This document shows positions 40,134-51,586 of a stretch of 64,000 nt of DNA, in pieces. Source of the DNA: Rubellimicrobium arenae (GTDB taxonomy: Bacteria; Pseudomonadota; Alphaproteobacteria; Rhodobacterales; Rhodobacteraceae); NCBI RefSeq assembly GCF_017916275.1, contig NZ_JAFMST010000009.1, positions 119,220-183,219 on the forward strand, given 5' to 3'. Made by a program: the position numbers and the translations under genes. A model generated the notes under the pieces. It was not told the origin of the DNA and searched no databases. It saw nothing but the letters and a program-made list of their open reading frames with translations. Numbering within the stretch: the stretch's first letter is position 1; every line of letters starts with the position of its first letter.

Positions 40134-41155
40134 GTCCAGTCGAGCACGACCTTGCCGCTCTGGCCCGATCGCATCGTCTCGAAGGCCTCGCGGTATTGCG
40201 AGACCGGAAAGCGGTGGGTGATGACGCGGCGGACGTCGAGCCCGTTCTCCAGCATGGCGATCATCTTGTACCAGGTCTCGAAGATCTCGCGGCCATAGAC
40301 GCCCTTGATGGTGATGGCCTTGAAGACGATGCGGCTCCAGTCCACCGGGCTCTTGCCGGGCGGGATGCCCAGGAGCGCGATGCGCCCGCCCATCACCAGC
40401 GACTCGACCATCTGGTCGAGGGCGCGCTGGTTGCCCGACATCTCCAGGCCGACATCGAAGCCCTGCACCATATGGAGCCGGTGCATGACGTCCCTGAGGT
40501 CCTCCTGCGCGACGTTGACCGGGGTCACGTCCGCGACCTGCGCCGCGAGGTCCAGCCGCAGGGGGTTCACGTCGGTGATGACGACATGGCGCGCGCCCAC
40601 GTGCCGGGCCACCGCCGCCGCCATGATGCCGATGGGCCCTGCCCCGGTGATCAGCACGTCCTCTCCGATCAGGTCGAAGCTCAGCGCGGTGTGCACGGCG
40701 TTGCCGAGCGGATCGAGGATGGCCCCGATCTCGTCGTCGATGGCGTCGGGCAGCGGCACGGCGTTGAAGGCGGGCAGCCGCAGGTAGTCGGCGAAGGCGC
40801 CGGGCTCGTTGACGCCGATGCCCCGCGTCTCGGGGTCGAGATGGAAGCGGCCGGAGCGGCTCTGGCGCGAGGTCTTGCCGATCAGGTGGCCCTCGCCCGA
40901 GACGCGCTGGCCGACCTTGAGGTCGGTCACGTCGCGCCCGACCTCCACGATCTCGCCCGCGAACTCGTGGCCGGTGACCAGCGGCGTGGGCACGGTGCGG
41001 GCGGCCCAGTCGTCCCAGGCCCAGATATGGATGTCGGTGCCGCAGATGCCGGTCTTGCGGACCCGGATCAGCACGTCGTCCGGGCCGATCTCCGGGGTGG
41101 GCACCTCTTCCAGCTCCAGCCCCTCGCCGGGGCGTTCCTTGACCAGCGCCTTCAT
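40130..41155 (-). CDS. tdh: L-threonine 3-dehydrogenase
   Basis: A 341-residue zinc-dependent medium-chain dehydrogenase oxidising threonine to 2-amino-3-ketobutyrate. Catalytic zinc region [18 protein letters not shown] and [15 protein letters not shown]-binding [13 protein letters not shown], and the C-terminal [23 protein letters not shown] are diagnostic. The gene is coupled to kbl by an ATGA overlap, matching the two-step pathway to glycine and acetyl-CoA. Confidence 0.96.
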   Translation of the reverse strand: MKALVKERPGEGLELEEVPTPEIGPDDVLIRVRKTGICGTDIHIWAWDDWAARTVPTPLVTGHEFAGEIVEVGRDVTDLKVGQRVSGEGHLIGKTSRQSRSGRFHLDPETRGIGVNEPGAFADYLRLPAFNAVPLPDAIDDEIGAILDPLGNAVHTALSFDLIGEDVLITGAGPIGIMAAAVARHVGARHVVITDVNPLRLDLAAQVADVTPVNVAQEDLRDVMHRLHMVQGFDVGLEMSGNQRALDQMVESLVMGGRIALLGIPPGKSPVDWSRIVFKAITIKGVYGREIFETWYKMIAMLENGLDVRRVITHRFPVSQYREAFETMRSGQSGKVVLDWT

Positions 41156-42342
41156 CCGATCACTCCCGTCTCGCGCCCCGCCTTCGCGAAGGCATTGAGG
41201 GCCCGGTCGAGGTCCTGGATGGTCAAGGCCGCGTTCATCTGCGTGCGGATGCGCGCGCGGCCCTGCGGCACGACCGGGTAGAAGAAGCCCGTCGCCAGCA
41301 CCCCGTGGTCGAGGAGGCGCCGCGCCATCTCCTGGGCGAGGCGGGCGTCATGGAGCATGACGGGCACGATGGGGTGTTCGCCCGGCAGCAGCTCGAAGCC
41401 CAGAGCCTGGAGGCCCTGCCGCCAGCGCCGCGTGCTGGTGTCCAGTCCGGCGCGGCGGTCGTCGCCCTCCGGCCCTTCCACGAGGTCGAGGGCCGCCAGC
41501 GCCGCGCCGGTGATGGCCGGCGGCAGCGCGTTCGAGAACAGGTAGGGCCGCGCCCGCTGGCGCAGGAGGTCGATCACCGGCTGCGGCCCGGCGACGAAGC
41601 CGCCCAGCGCCCCGCCCAGCGCCTTGCCCAGCGTGCTGGTCACGATGTCGGCCCTGATGCCCGCCCGCGACGGCGTGCCCCGTCCCGCCTCGCCCACGAA
41701 GCCGGTCGCGTGGCAGTCGTCCACCATGAGCAGCGCGCCATAGCGGTCCGCCAGCCCGCGCATGGCCGCGAGGTCGGCAAAGGTGCCGTCCATGCTGAAC
41801 ACGCCATCCGTCGCGATCAGGATGTGCCGGGCCCCGCCCTCGCGCGCGGCCTTCAGCTGGCGTTCGAGATCGTCCATGTCGTTGTTGGCAAACCGGAAGC
41901 GCCGCGCCCTGGAGAGCCGGATGCCGTCGATGATCGAGGCGTGGTTGAGCGCGTCCGACACCACCGCGTCCTGATCCGTGAGCAAGGGCTCGAACAGCGC
42001 GCCGTTCGCGTCGAAGGCGGCGGCGAACAGGATGCTGTCGTCGAGGCCCAGATAGGTGGCGATCCGCGCCTCCAGCGCCTTGTGGAGGTCCTGCGTGCCG
42101 CAGATGAAGCGGACGGAGGCAAGGCCGTAGCCCCTGTCCTCCATGGCCTGCGACGCCGCGGCCTTGAGGATGGGGTGATCCGCCAGCCCGAGATAGTTGT
42201 TGGCGCACAGGTTCAGCACCTCGCGCCCGTCCACCGTCACCCGGGGCCCCTGCGGCGAGGCGATCACCGCCTCGGCCTTCCAGAGCCCCTCGGCGCGGAT
42301 GCCGTCGAGACGGGACCGGATTTCGTCCAGAAAGTCGCTCAT
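41152..42342 (-). CDS. kbl: 2-amino-3-ketobutyrate CoA ligase (glycine C-acetyltransferase)
   Basis: A 396-residue PLP-dependent alpha-oxoamine synthase cleaving 2-amino-3-ketobutyrate with CoA to glycine and acetyl-Co[36 protein letters not shown], the DDCHATGF segment and the PLP Lys in [10 protein letters not shown] are all present. The start at 42342 has AAGGAG upstream. First gene of the kbl-tdh operon, divergent from rpsO. Confidence 0.96.
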   Translation of the reverse strand: MSDFLDEIRSRLDGIRAEGLWKAEAVIASPQGPRVTVDGREVLNLCANNYLGLADHPILKAAASQAMEDRGYGLASVRFICGTQDLHKALEARIATYLGLDDSILFAAAFDANGALFEPLLTDQDAVVSDALNHASIIDGIRLSRARRFRFANNDMDDLERQLKAAREGGARHILIATDGVFSMDGTFADLAAMRGLADRYGALLMVDDCHATGFVGEAGRGTPSRAGIRADIVTSTLGKALGGALGGFVAGPQPVIDLLRQRARPYLFSNALPPAITGAALAALDLVEGPEGDDRRAGLDTSTRRWRQGLQALGFELLPGEHPIVPVMLHDARLAQEMARRLLDHGVLATGFFYPVVPQGRARIRTQMNAALTIQDLDRALNAFAKAGRETGVIG

Positions 42343-42552
42343 GGGTCGCTCCTTCGTGCCCTCAGCTAGGGTGTCCCCGCCCCCGGACCAAGGGCCTTGC
42401 GGAATGCGACGAATCTGGTCGCAACTCTGCCCTTTCAATCGAGAGGATTTGCCCCTATGTGCCCCCAATCCCCCGGGGTCCTCCGGCGGGACGGGCCTTG
42501 CTGGACGACATCCCGGCTTGCGCCGTCACACGAATCCACAGGAGATCCTCCG

Positions 42553-42822
42553 ATGTCGATCACTGCCGAAGACAAGGCCCGCATCCTCACCGACTTCGCC
42601 ACCAAGCCCGGCGACACCGGTTCCCCCGAGGTGCAGGTCGCGATCCTGAGCTCGCGCATCGCCACGCTGACCGAGCATTTCAAGACGCACAAGAAGGACA
42701 ACCACGGCCGTCGCGGCCTGCTCATGATGGTGGCGCAGCGCCGCAAGCTGCTCGACTACCTCAAGGGCAAGGACGAGGCCCGCTACCAGTCGCTGATCGA
42801 GCGTCTGGGCCTGCGTCGCTAA
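42553..42822 (+). CDS. rpsO: 30S ribosomal protein S15
   Basis: An 89-residue ribosomal protein binding 16S r[39 protein letters not shown] is diagnostic and the length is exact. It precedes pnp, as in most proteobacteria, but is separated from it by a strong terminator, so pnp expression is partly by read-through or its own promoter. Confidence 0.98.
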   Translation: MSITAEDKARILTDFATKPGDTGSPEVQVAILSSRIATLTEHFKTHKKDNHGRRGLLMMVAQRRKLLDYLKGKDEARYQSLIERLGLRR

Positions 42823-42831
42823 GATTTTTCC

Positions 42832-42864
42832 GAACCGCGCCCTCCGGGGCGCGGTTCTTCTTTC
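42832..42864 (+). terminator. Intrinsic terminator after rpsO
   Basis: A perfect 11-bp stem, GAACCGCGCCC against GGGCGCGGTTC, with loop TCCG is followed by a T-rich stretch TTCTTT. It begins 10 bases after the rpsO stop. Confidence 0.88.
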
Positions 42865-42869
42865 CAAGG

Positions 42870-42893
42870 GCGCCGGCCGGGCTCGACCGGCGC
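42870..42893 (+). promoter_or_regulatory. Hairpin in the pnp leader
   Basis: GCGCCGG pairs perfectly with CCGGCGC over a 10-base loop, in the 137 bases between the rpsO terminator and pnp. In E. coli a pnp leader hairpin is the RNase III site used for autoregulation. Whether this one has that role is unknown. Confidence 0.3.
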
Positions 42894-43001
42894 TTCGCAC
42901 AGACAGAGCCAGGGGCAATGCGGCCCCTCCGAAAACCCGCCCCCTCGGACGAGAGAATGAACGGGGGCAAGAGGCGCGAAGGCGCGCCGGAAGGACATCC
43001 G

Positions 43002-45143
<2,142 letters not shown>

Positions 45144-45154
45144 GGCGGCAAAGA

Positions 45155-45182
45155 GGGCCCGGGTTGATCCCCGGGCCTTTCG
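45155..45182 (+). terminator. Intrinsic terminator after pnp
   Basis: GGCCCGGG pairs with CCCGGGCC over a 6-base loop and is followed by TTT. It starts 12 bases after the pnp stop and isolates pnp from the glycosyltransferase genes. Confidence 0.78.
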
Positions 45183-45200
45183 TCCATAGGACATGGACGC

Positions 45201-45995
45201 ATGACCACTCTGGCCACCCTCTGGGTCGGTCGGCTCGGGCCGATCGAAATGGCGAGCCTGGCTTCGTTCGCGAGGCAGGGCCAAACGGTTTTGATCTACA
45301 GCTACCAGCCGCTCGAGGGCGTTCCACCAGGATTCGAGAACCGCGACGCCAACGAGGTGCTGCCCACGCGCGAGGTCGCGACCTACCGCAAGGAGGGGAG
45401 CCCGTCACTCCACTCCAACTTCTTCCGCTACGCGCTGATGCGGACCACGGACCATGTCTGGGTGGACCTCGACGTCATCGCTCTGCAGCCGTTCCGGTTC
45501 GAGGCCGCTCACGTCTACGCCTACGAAAGCGCCGAGCGCGTCAACTGCGCGGTGCTGCGGATGCCCAAGGACTCCCCGGCCCTGGCGGAGTTGTCCAAGC
45601 TCGGCCCGGGCACACGGGGGGTGGCACCGCACATCACGGGCCTCAGGCGGGCGAAGTACTGGATCAAGACGTTCGGGCGCGGCGTTCCGATCGAAGGGTG
45701 GCCCTGGGGCAGCACCGGGCCGCGCGCCCTCTCAACCTGCCTCAAGCAGACCGGCGAGATCCGCTTCGCGATGCCGATGGAGACGTTCTACCCGATCCCG
45801 TCCCAAGCCTGCGAGCGGTTCCTGATCCCAGGGGAAGTGACCGAGGACAGCTTCGGACCCGCGACCTTGGGCGTGCACCTGGCCGCCAGCGTGGTGCACC
45901 GGATCGCCCGTGAACGCCATGGCGGCACCTTTCCCGAGGGGTCCTTCGTCGCCCGGCAGGTCGCGCGGGCGCAGGCCGAGGGCTTCCGGGCGTGA
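45201..45995 (+). CDS. GT32-like glycosyltransferase
   Basis: A 264-residue cytoplasmic protein with the short GT32/alpha-1,4-glycosyltransferase-like pattern: LHSNFFRYALMRTTDHVWVDLDVIAL, where DLD is the metal/nucleotide-sugar DXD motif. Sugar donor and acceptor are unknown. The Shine-Dalgarno is weak. First of three overlapping glycosyltransferase genes that sit between pnp and the L,D-transpeptidases. Confidence 0.7.
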   Translation: MTTLATLWVGRLGPIEMASLASFARQGQTVLIYSYQPLEGVPPGFENRDANEVLPTREVATYRKEGSPSLHSNFFRYALMRTTDHVWVDLDVIALQPFRFEAAHVYAYESAERVNCAVLRMPKDSPALAELSKLGPGTRGVAPHITGLRRAKYWIKTFGRGVPIEGWPWGSTGPRALSTCLKQTGEIRFAMPMETFYPIPSQACERFLIPGEVTEDSFGPATLGVHLAASVVHRIARERHGGTFPEGSFVARQVARAQAEGFRA

Positions 45996-46768
45996 GTGCC
46001 CCGATCAGCATCCTTTGCATGAAATGGGGGCGGCTCTACGGCCCGGACTACGTCAACAATCTCCGCCGTGGCGTGGCGCGCCACCTGTCGCGTCCGCACC
46101 GCTTCATCTGCTTCACGGACGATGCCGGAGGACTTGACCCGGAGGTCGAGGCGCTGCCCCTGCCAGAGCTTGGGCTCCCCGCCGGTCATGGCGACACGCG
46201 CTGGCGCAAGCTGGGCGTGTTCCGGCGCGACCTGTTCGGGCTGACCGGGACGGCGCTGTTCCTGGACTTGGATCTCGTCATCATGGATCGGCTCGAACCC
46301 TTCCTCGACCTGTCCGGTCCGTTTCGCATCATCCGCGACGACGACCTGTTCCGCCCCAAGCCCCTGCGGCGGCTCAACCCGGGGCGCGACCGGTTCCTGC
46401 ACGCGGTCGGCAACTCCTCGGTCTTCCGGTACGAGATCGGGGCCCACGCCTATATCCTCGACGACTACCTCGCCGACCCGGAAGGGGCGACACGGCGCTT
46501 CGAGATCTCCCAGCAGTTCCAGAGCGACCGGCTCGCCGCGCATGGACATCTGGCCTACTGGCCGCGCGGCTGGTGCGTGAGCTTCAAGAACGACTGCGTG
46601 CCCCAGGGCGTCCCAAGCTACTGGCGCGACCCGGCCTGCCCGCCCGGGGCGCGGATCGTGGTCTTTGCAGGCAGCCCGAAGATGTCCGAGGTCCTGGACG
46701 GCGGCGGCCATCGGCTCCATCGCCGGATCGGGCGGGTGGACTGGCTGCGGGCGGCGTGGGAAGGCTGA
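45992..46768 (+). CDS. Glycosyltransferase family 8/32-like protein
   Basis: A 258-residue protein with MKWGRLYGPDYVNNLRRGVARHL at the N-terminus and TALFLDLDLVIMDRLEPFLDL containing the DXD motif (DLD). An acceptor-site-like region is NSSVFRYEIGAHAYILDDY. No signal peptide or membrane segment, so it is probably a peripheral inner-face enzyme of surface polysaccharide synthesis. The GTG start overlaps the preceding stop (GTGA). Confidence 0.7.
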   Translation: MSAPISILCMKWGRLYGPDYVNNLRRGVARHLSRPHRFICFTDDAGGLDPEVEALPLPELGLPAGHGDTRWRKLGVFRRDLFGLTGTALFLDLDLVIMDRLEPFLDLSGPFRIIRDDDLFRPKPLRRLNPGRDRFLHAVGNSSVFRYEIGAHAYILDDYLADPEGATRRFEISQQFQSDRLAAHGHLAYWPRGWCVSFKNDCVPQGVPSYWRDPACPPGARIVVFAGSPKMSEVLDGGGHRLHRRIGRVDWLRAAWEG

Positions 46769-47595
46769 TGCTGCGGGACTGGAAGCACCGCTGGCGGACG
46801 GCCCGCGCCCGCGCCGACGTGACTGCCCGCCTGCGCGAGCCGCCCGCCGCCCGGGCGCATGGGCTGCCCTCGCCGCTTGTCGTGTCGCTGACAAGCTATC
46901 CCCGCCGGTTCGGCACCCTGGCCCTGACCCTGGGAGGGCTCCTGACCCAGACGGTCCAAGCGGACGCGACCATCCTCTGGCTGGGCGACGGGCAGGCCTC
47001 GATGCTCCCCCCGGACGTGCTGTCCCTGCGCTCGAGGAGCCTCACCATCGCGGAAACGCGGGACCTCCGCTCCTACACCAAGATCGTCCCGGCCCTGCTC
47101 GCCCATCCCGAAGCGGCGATCGTCACCGCCGACGACGACGTGCATTACGAGGCCAGCTGGCTTGGCGGCCTCGTGGCGGCCATGGACGGCCCCCGGACCA
47201 TCCCCTGCCATCGCGCCCATCGGGTCCGGATGTCCGCCGGCGCGATCGCCTCCTACGAGGACTGGGACCGCAACATCCGCGCGCCCGAGCGCGGGCCTCT
47301 GGTGTTCCCCACCGGGGTCATGGGGGTGCTCTACCCGCCCGGCGGCCTGCACGAGGAGGCGACCCGCGCCGACCTGTTCCAGGAGCTCAGCCCCACGGCG
47401 GACGATGTCTGGCTCTGGTGGATGCACAGGATGGCAGGCTCGACGGCCCGCAAGGTCGGGGGCCGGTCACGGGTGCTGGAATGGCCCGCCTCCCAAGAGG
47501 TCAACCTCCGGGCCGGCAACATGGCCGGGGCCGGGAACGACCGCGCCGTGGCGGCCATGACGGCGCGCTATGGACTTCCTCCGACCTTCGGCTGA
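46768..47595 (+). CDS. Glycosyltransferase-like protein, third of the cluster
   Basis: A 275-residue protein. The segment VVSLTSYPRRFGTLALTLGGLLTQTVQADATILWLGDG followed by YTKIVPALLAHPEAAIVTADDDVHYEASWLGGL (with acidic DDD motif) is the GT-A-like pattern seen in uncharacterised polysaccharide genes. The C-terminus has NMAGAGNDRAVAAMTARYG. The ATG shares one base with the preceding stop (TGATG). Start 46768 rather than upstream frames inside the previous gene. Confidence 0.68.
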   Translation: MLRDWKHRWRTARARADVTARLREPPAARAHGLPSPLVVSLTSYPRRFGTLALTLGGLLTQTVQADATILWLGDGQASMLPPDVLSLRSRSLTIAETRDLRSYTKIVPALLAHPEAAIVTADDDVHYEASWLGGLVAAMDGPRTIPCHRAHRVRMSAGAIASYEDWDRNIRAPERGPLVFPTGVMGVLYPPGGLHEEATRADLFQELSPTADDVWLWWMHRMAGSTARKVGGRSRVLEWPASQEVNLRAGNMAGAGNDRAVAAMTARYGLPPTFG

Positions 47596-47679
47596 ACGCC
47601 GTTGTGCCGGTCGCGCAGACCGATACAAACGGGGCGAAGGTTTGTTCTCCCCTGATTCGCACGATCAAGGACCTCACGC

Positions 47680-48339
47680 ATGTTGACCCGTCGCCATTTC
47701 ATCGCCGGCTCGGCGCTGGCTCTCGCAGCCGGCCAGGCCGCTGCGCAGCAGCTTGTTTCCGCCCAGGCCCCCCTGATCGAGGATCCGGGCCCGCTCCGGC
47801 TCGATATCGGGCCGCAGGCCGTGCAGGCCTCGCTGACGCTGCCCCCCGACTTCGACGGCGACTACGAGATCCCCGAGCGGTTCCGGGCCCGGGTGGTCCA
47901 GGTCGCGCCGGGTCTGGTGCCCAACGACATCCACATCGTCACCCAGAGCTATCAGCTTTATTTCATCCTGCCCGGCGACTACGCGATCCGCTACGGCGTT
48001 GCCGTGGGCCAGGAAGGGCTGGGCTGGCGCGGCCAGGCCGTGATCGGCCGGAAGGTAGAGTGGCCGTCCTGGCGTCCCACCAACGACATGATCGCCCGCC
48101 ATCCGGAGCGTTACGCCAAGTACGCCGACGGGATGCCCGGCGGCCCGGACAATCCGCTGGGCGCGCGGGCGCTGTACTTCTTCCAGGGCGACCTTGACAC
48201 GGCGATCCGCATCCATGGCACGACCGACCCCACCTCGATCGGCCATCAGGCGTCGAACGGCTGCTTCCGGATGTACAACAGCCATGTGATCGACCTCTAC
48301 AACCGGGTCCCGCTCGGCGCGCGCGCCTACGCCTACTGA
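47680..48339 (+). CDS. L,D-transpeptidase (YkuD domain), first of tandem pair
   Basis: A 219-residue periplasmic L,D-transpeptidase with a signal peptide containing twin arginines (MLTRRHFIAGSALALAAGQAAAQ). The YkuD catalytic region is IRIHGTTDPTSIGHQASNGCFRMYN, with Cys nucleophile and upstream His. The residue before GC is Asn rather than the usual His or Arg of S(H/R)GC. Such enzymes cross-link peptidoglycan or attach proteins to it. A shorter paralogue follows after 116 bases. Confidence 0.88.
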   Translation: MLTRRHFIAGSALALAAGQAAAQQLVSAQAPLIEDPGPLRLDIGPQAVQASLTLPPDFDGDYEIPERFRARVVQVAPGLVPNDIHIVTQSYQLYFILPGDYAIRYGVAVGQEGLGWRGQAVIGRKVEWPSWRPTNDMIARHPERYAKYADGMPGGPDNPLGARALYFFQGDLDTAIRIHGTTDPTSIGHQASNGCFRMYNSHVIDLYNRVPLGARAYAY

Positions 48340-48455
48340 TCGCGCGATTCGGACACGGTCCCGGAAAACTTGAGGGCCGCGGAGGCGACTCTGCGGCCCT
48401 TGGCATGACGTCGTGGTAAACTCGGAGTCGAGCAGAAAAACCGAGGAACAGCCTC

Positions 48456-49010
48456 ATGACGACTCGCAGAAGCTTCATCGCCGCCGCGGCGGCGAGCCTG
48501 CTGGCCGCGCCCGCACTGGCCCAGCAGGTGGTGAGAATTCCGCGCAACTGGGTGCCCAGGGACGTGAAGATCCAGTCCGGCGTGCCCGCCGGGCAGATCT
48601 ACGTCGACGTGGCCGACACCTGGCTTTACCTCACGCTCGGGGACGGGATGGCGCGACGCTACAAGATCGCGGTCGGCGCGGCCGGGCGGCAGTTCATGGG
48701 GCAGGCCTACATCGCCCGCAAGGCCGAATGGCCCTCGTGGCGCCCCACGGCCGAGATGATCGCCTACGAGCCCCACGTCTATGGCCCCTACCGGGAGGGT
48801 CTGCCCGGCGGGCACGCGATGAACCCGCTCGGCGCGCGGGCCCTTTACCTTTACCAGGACAGCCGCGACACGCTGTTCCGCATCCATGGCACCCCGCAGC
48901 CCTGGACCATGGGGCAGAGCTTCTCCTCGGGCTGCGTGCGGCTCATCAACGAGCACATGATCGATCTCTACGACCGGGTTCCGGTGGGAACCTGGGTCAC
49001 GGCCACCTGA
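48456..49010 (+). CDS. L,D-transpeptidase (YkuD domain), second of tandem pair
   Basis: A 184-residue periplasmic enzyme, paralogous to the gene at 47680 (shared EWPSWRPT and NPLGARALY segments). Signal peptide MTTRRSFIAAAAASLLAAPALAQ. The active site reads IHGTPQPWTMGQSFSSGCVRLINEHMIDLYDRV, with Cys and His preserved. The N-terminal insert of the longer paralogue is missing. GAGGAACAGCCTC precedes the ATG. Confidence 0.88.
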   Translation: MTTRRSFIAAAAASLLAAPALAQQVVRIPRNWVPRDVKIQSGVPAGQIYVDVADTWLYLTLGDGMARRYKIAVGAAGRQFMGQAYIARKAEWPSWRPTAEMIAYEPHVYGPYREGLPGGHAMNPLGARALYLYQDSRDTLFRIHGTPQPWTMGQSFSSGCVRLINEHMIDLYDRVPVGTWVTAT

Positions 49011-49273
49011 AGGTCGCGGCGGTCCGTCACCGCGTGGATGGTGGGCACCCGCCCCGGGCAGCCCGACCGGCAGGTGCGGCGCCCCGGCGACGCCAGGTCG
49101 ATCAGGGCGCCTGACGCAGGCCGGTCTTCAGCCAAGGTGTCCCGACCAGGGCCACAGGACGTCAGCGATGCCGGACGCAGGGTGTCCCGACCTTGATGAC
49201 GCCCCCGTGCGGCAGGTCCTGGTCTTGCAGGCCGGGCGAACCAGGTCGCCCGACCGCCCCCGTCGTCCACGGG
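49011..49273. repeat. 263-base gene-free stretch with short direct repeats
   Basis: Lies between the second L,D-transpeptidase and the convergent peroxiredoxin. No convincing ORF, tRNA or terminator is seen. GGTGTCCCGACC occurs twice (49136-49147 and 49181-49192) and related pieces such as CAGGTCG, GACGCAGG and GGTCTT(G)CAG recur, suggesting degenerate duplications. No function can be assigned. Confidence 0.4.
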
Positions 49274-49927
49274 TCAGGCCGGAAGCTTGGCCTTGCGCAG
49301 ATAGGGCAGGACCGTCTCGAAGTCGCCGAACCTGGCCTTGGCGTCGTCGTTCGACACGGCGACCGGGATGATGACGTCGTCGCCGGGCTTCCAGTCGGCC
49401 GGGGTCGCGACCCCATTCTTCACCGAGGCCTGCAGCGCATCGACCGCGCGCAGGATCTCCGAGAAGTTGCGCCCCACCGTCATCGGATAGGTCATGGACA
49501 GCTTCAGCTTCTTGTCCGGCCCGATGATGAACACCGAACGCACCGTCGCGGTGTCGTTCGGGGTGCGGCCGTCCGGCAGGTAGGCTTCGGCCGGGAGCAT
49601 GTCGAAGGCCTTGGAGACCTGCAGGTCCTTGTCGGCCGCGATGGGGAAGGTCGGCTCGGCGCTGCCGGCGATCCTGATGTCTTCCTTCCAGCGGACGTGA
49701 TCCTCCACGCCGTCGACCGAGATGCCCAGCACCTTCACGCCACGCTTCTTCCATTCGTCATCGAGCCGGGCCACGGCCCCGAACTCGGTGGTGCAGACCG
49801 GGGTGAAATCCTTGGGATGGCTGAAGATCACCGCCCAGGAGTCGCCGACCCAGTCGTGCAGGTGGATCGTGCCCTGATCGGTTTCGACCGTCAGGTTCGG
49901 GATGGTGTCGTTGATGCGCAGGCCCAT
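49274..49927 (-). CDS. 1-Cys peroxiredoxin (Prx6 type)
   Basis: A 217-residue cytoplasmic peroxidase reducing H2O2 and alkyl hydroperoxides. The peroxidatic site PKDFTPVCTTEF (PxxxTxxC) is intact. The longer C-terminal domain with YPMTVGRNFSEILRAVDALQ and WKPGDDVIIP is typical of the Prx6 group and there is no second conserved Cys. Start 49927 has GGGAG upstream. Divergent from an aldehyde dehydrogenase, which suggests a shared detoxification context. Confidence 0.94.
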   Translation of the reverse strand: MGLRINDTIPNLTVETDQGTIHLHDWVGDSWAVIFSHPKDFTPVCTTEFGAVARLDDEWKKRGVKVLGISVDGVEDHVRWKEDIRIAGSAEPTFPIAADKDLQVSKAFDMLPAEAYLPDGRTPNDTATVRSVFIIGPDKKLKLSMTYPMTVGRNFSEILRAVDALQASVKNGVATPADWKPGDDVIIPVAVSNDDAKARFGDFETVLPYLRKAKLPA

Positions 49928-49962
49928 GTCGTGGCTCCCCAGAGTCATGTCGCCGCCCGGAC

Positions 49963-49992
49963 TTGGCCCGGCGCGGGCCGGGTCAATATAGT
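49963..49992 (+). promoter_or_regulatory. Predicted promoter of the aldehyde dehydrogenase gene
   Basis: TTGGCC (4 of 6) and TATAGT (5 of 6 to TATAAT) are separated by 18 bases, about 40 bases before the ATG at 50033. The A/T-rich -10 stands out in this GC-rich sequence. Confidence 0.45.
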
Positions 49993-50032
49993 CACCGCAC
50001 CAGAGACGCGCCACAGGGCCCGGGAGAACGAA

Positions 50033-51463
50033 ATGATCGAAACGAAGCGCTTCTACATCGATGGGTCCTGGGTCGATTCGCAGGATGGGCGCGAGCACGT
50101 CGTCATCGACCCCTCGACCGAGGAGGAGGCGGTCGCGATCATGCTGGCCGGCCCCAGGGACGTGGACGCGGCAGTGGCCGCCGCCAAGGCCGCCCTGCCC
50201 GGCTGGTCCGCCACCGACCCCAAGGAGCGCAGGGCCGTCGTCGAGCGCATCCTGGCCCAGTACCGCCGGCGCGAGCGCGACTTCGCCCAAGCGATCTCGC
50301 TCGAGATGGGCGCGCCCATCGACTTCGCCCTGTCCGAGCAGGCGCCCGCCTTCTCGTGGCATCTGGAGAACTTCCTGACCGCCTTCGACGGCATCGAATG
50401 GCTGCGTCCGCTTGGGCCGCAGGCGCCGCGGACGCGGATCTCGCAGGAGCCCATCGGCGTCGTCGGCCTCATCACGCCGTGGAACTGGCCCGGGAACCAG
50501 ATCGCGCTCAAGGTCATCCCGGCGCTGCTGGCGGGCTGCACCTCGGTGCTCAAGCCATCCGAGCAGGCGCCGCTGTCCGCCGTGGTCGTGGCCGAGATGC
50601 TGGAGGCGGCGGGCGTGCCCCCGGGCGTGTTCAACATGATCCAGGGCGACGGCGCAGGCGCGGGAACGCGGCTGTCGACGCATCCGGACGTGGAGATGAT
50701 CTCCTTCACGGGCTCGACCCGCGCCGGGCGGGCCATCACGGTCGCGGCCGCCGACAGCTTCAAGCGCGTCACGCTCGAATTGGGCGGCAAGGGCGCGAAC
50801 CTCGTTTTCGCCGACGCGGACGCCAAGGCGGTGGAACGCGGCGTGCGCGATGTGATGGACAATACGGGCCAAAGCTGCAACGCGCCCTCGCGGATGCTGG
50901 TGGAGCGGCCGCTCTATGAGCAGGCCGTCGAGATCGCCCGCGGGGTGGCCGAGGCGACCAGGGTGGGGCCGGCCTCAGAGCGCGGGCCTCACATCGGCCC
51001 CGTCGTGAACGCCCGCCAATGGGAGCACGTGCAGGGCCTGATCCAGAAGGGGATCGAGGAGGGCGCGCGTCTGGTCGCGGGCGGCCCGGGGCGGCCCGAG
51101 CACCTGAACCGCGGCTTCTTCGTCCGGCCCACGGTCTTTGCCGACGTGCAGCCTGGCATGAGCATCGAGAGGATCGAGGTCTTCGGACCCGTCCTGGCGA
51201 TGATGCCCTTCGACACCGAGGAGGAGGCGCTGCGGATCGCCAACGACACCGATTACGGCCTGACCAACTATGTCCAGACCCAGGACGAGGCGCGGCGGCA
51301 CCGCCTCGCGCGGCAGCTCAAGTCGGGCATGGTGGAGATGAACGGCGTGTCGCGCGGACGGGGCGCGCCCTTCGGCGGCACCAAGGCCTCGGGCCGCGCA
51401 CGCGAGGGCGGCACCTGGGGCATCGAGGAGTTCCTGGAGGTGAAGGCCATCTCGGGCTGGTGA
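50033..51463 (+). CDS. Aldehyde dehydrogenase family protein
   Basis: A 476-residue NAD(P)-dependent aldehyde dehydrogenase. The folding core TPWNWPGNQIALKVIPALLAGCTSVLKPSEQAPLSA, the general base Glu in VTLELGGKGANLVF and the catalytic Cys in NTGQSCNAPSRMLVE are intact, as is EVFGPVLAMMPFDTEEEALRIAND. The specific substrate is not clear. Start 50033 has GGGAGAACG upstream. Confidence 0.94.
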   Translation: MIETKRFYIDGSWVDSQDGREHVVIDPSTEEEAVAIMLAGPRDVDAAVAAAKAALPGWSATDPKERRAVVERILAQYRRRERDFAQAISLEMGAPIDFALSEQAPAFSWHLENFLTAFDGIEWLRPLGPQAPRTRISQEPIGVVGLITPWNWPGNQIALKVIPALLAGCTSVLKPSEQAPLSAVVVAEMLEAAGVPPGVFNMIQGDGAGAGTRLSTHPDVEMISFTGSTRAGRAITVAAADSFKRVTLELGGKGANLVFADADAKAVERGVRDVMDNTGQSCNAPSRMLVERPLYEQAVEIARGVAEATRVGPASERGPHIGPVVNARQWEHVQGLIQKGIEEGARLVAGGPGRPEHLNRGFFVRPTVFADVQPGMSIERIEVFGPVLAMMPFDTEEEALRIANDTDYGLTNYVQTQDEARRHRLARQLKSGMVEMNGVSRGRGAPFGGTKASGRAREGGTWGIEEFLEVKAISGW

Positions 51464-51586
51464 CGATCCGGCCGAGGGAACCAGGCGCGCAGCTTCGCAT
51501 TCCCGCACAGATCGCGTTCGGGGGGAGGGAATTGGGTTGCCTCGCCCCGTGCGCCATGTCTGCGCCGGGCAATCGCGGAGGATGCG

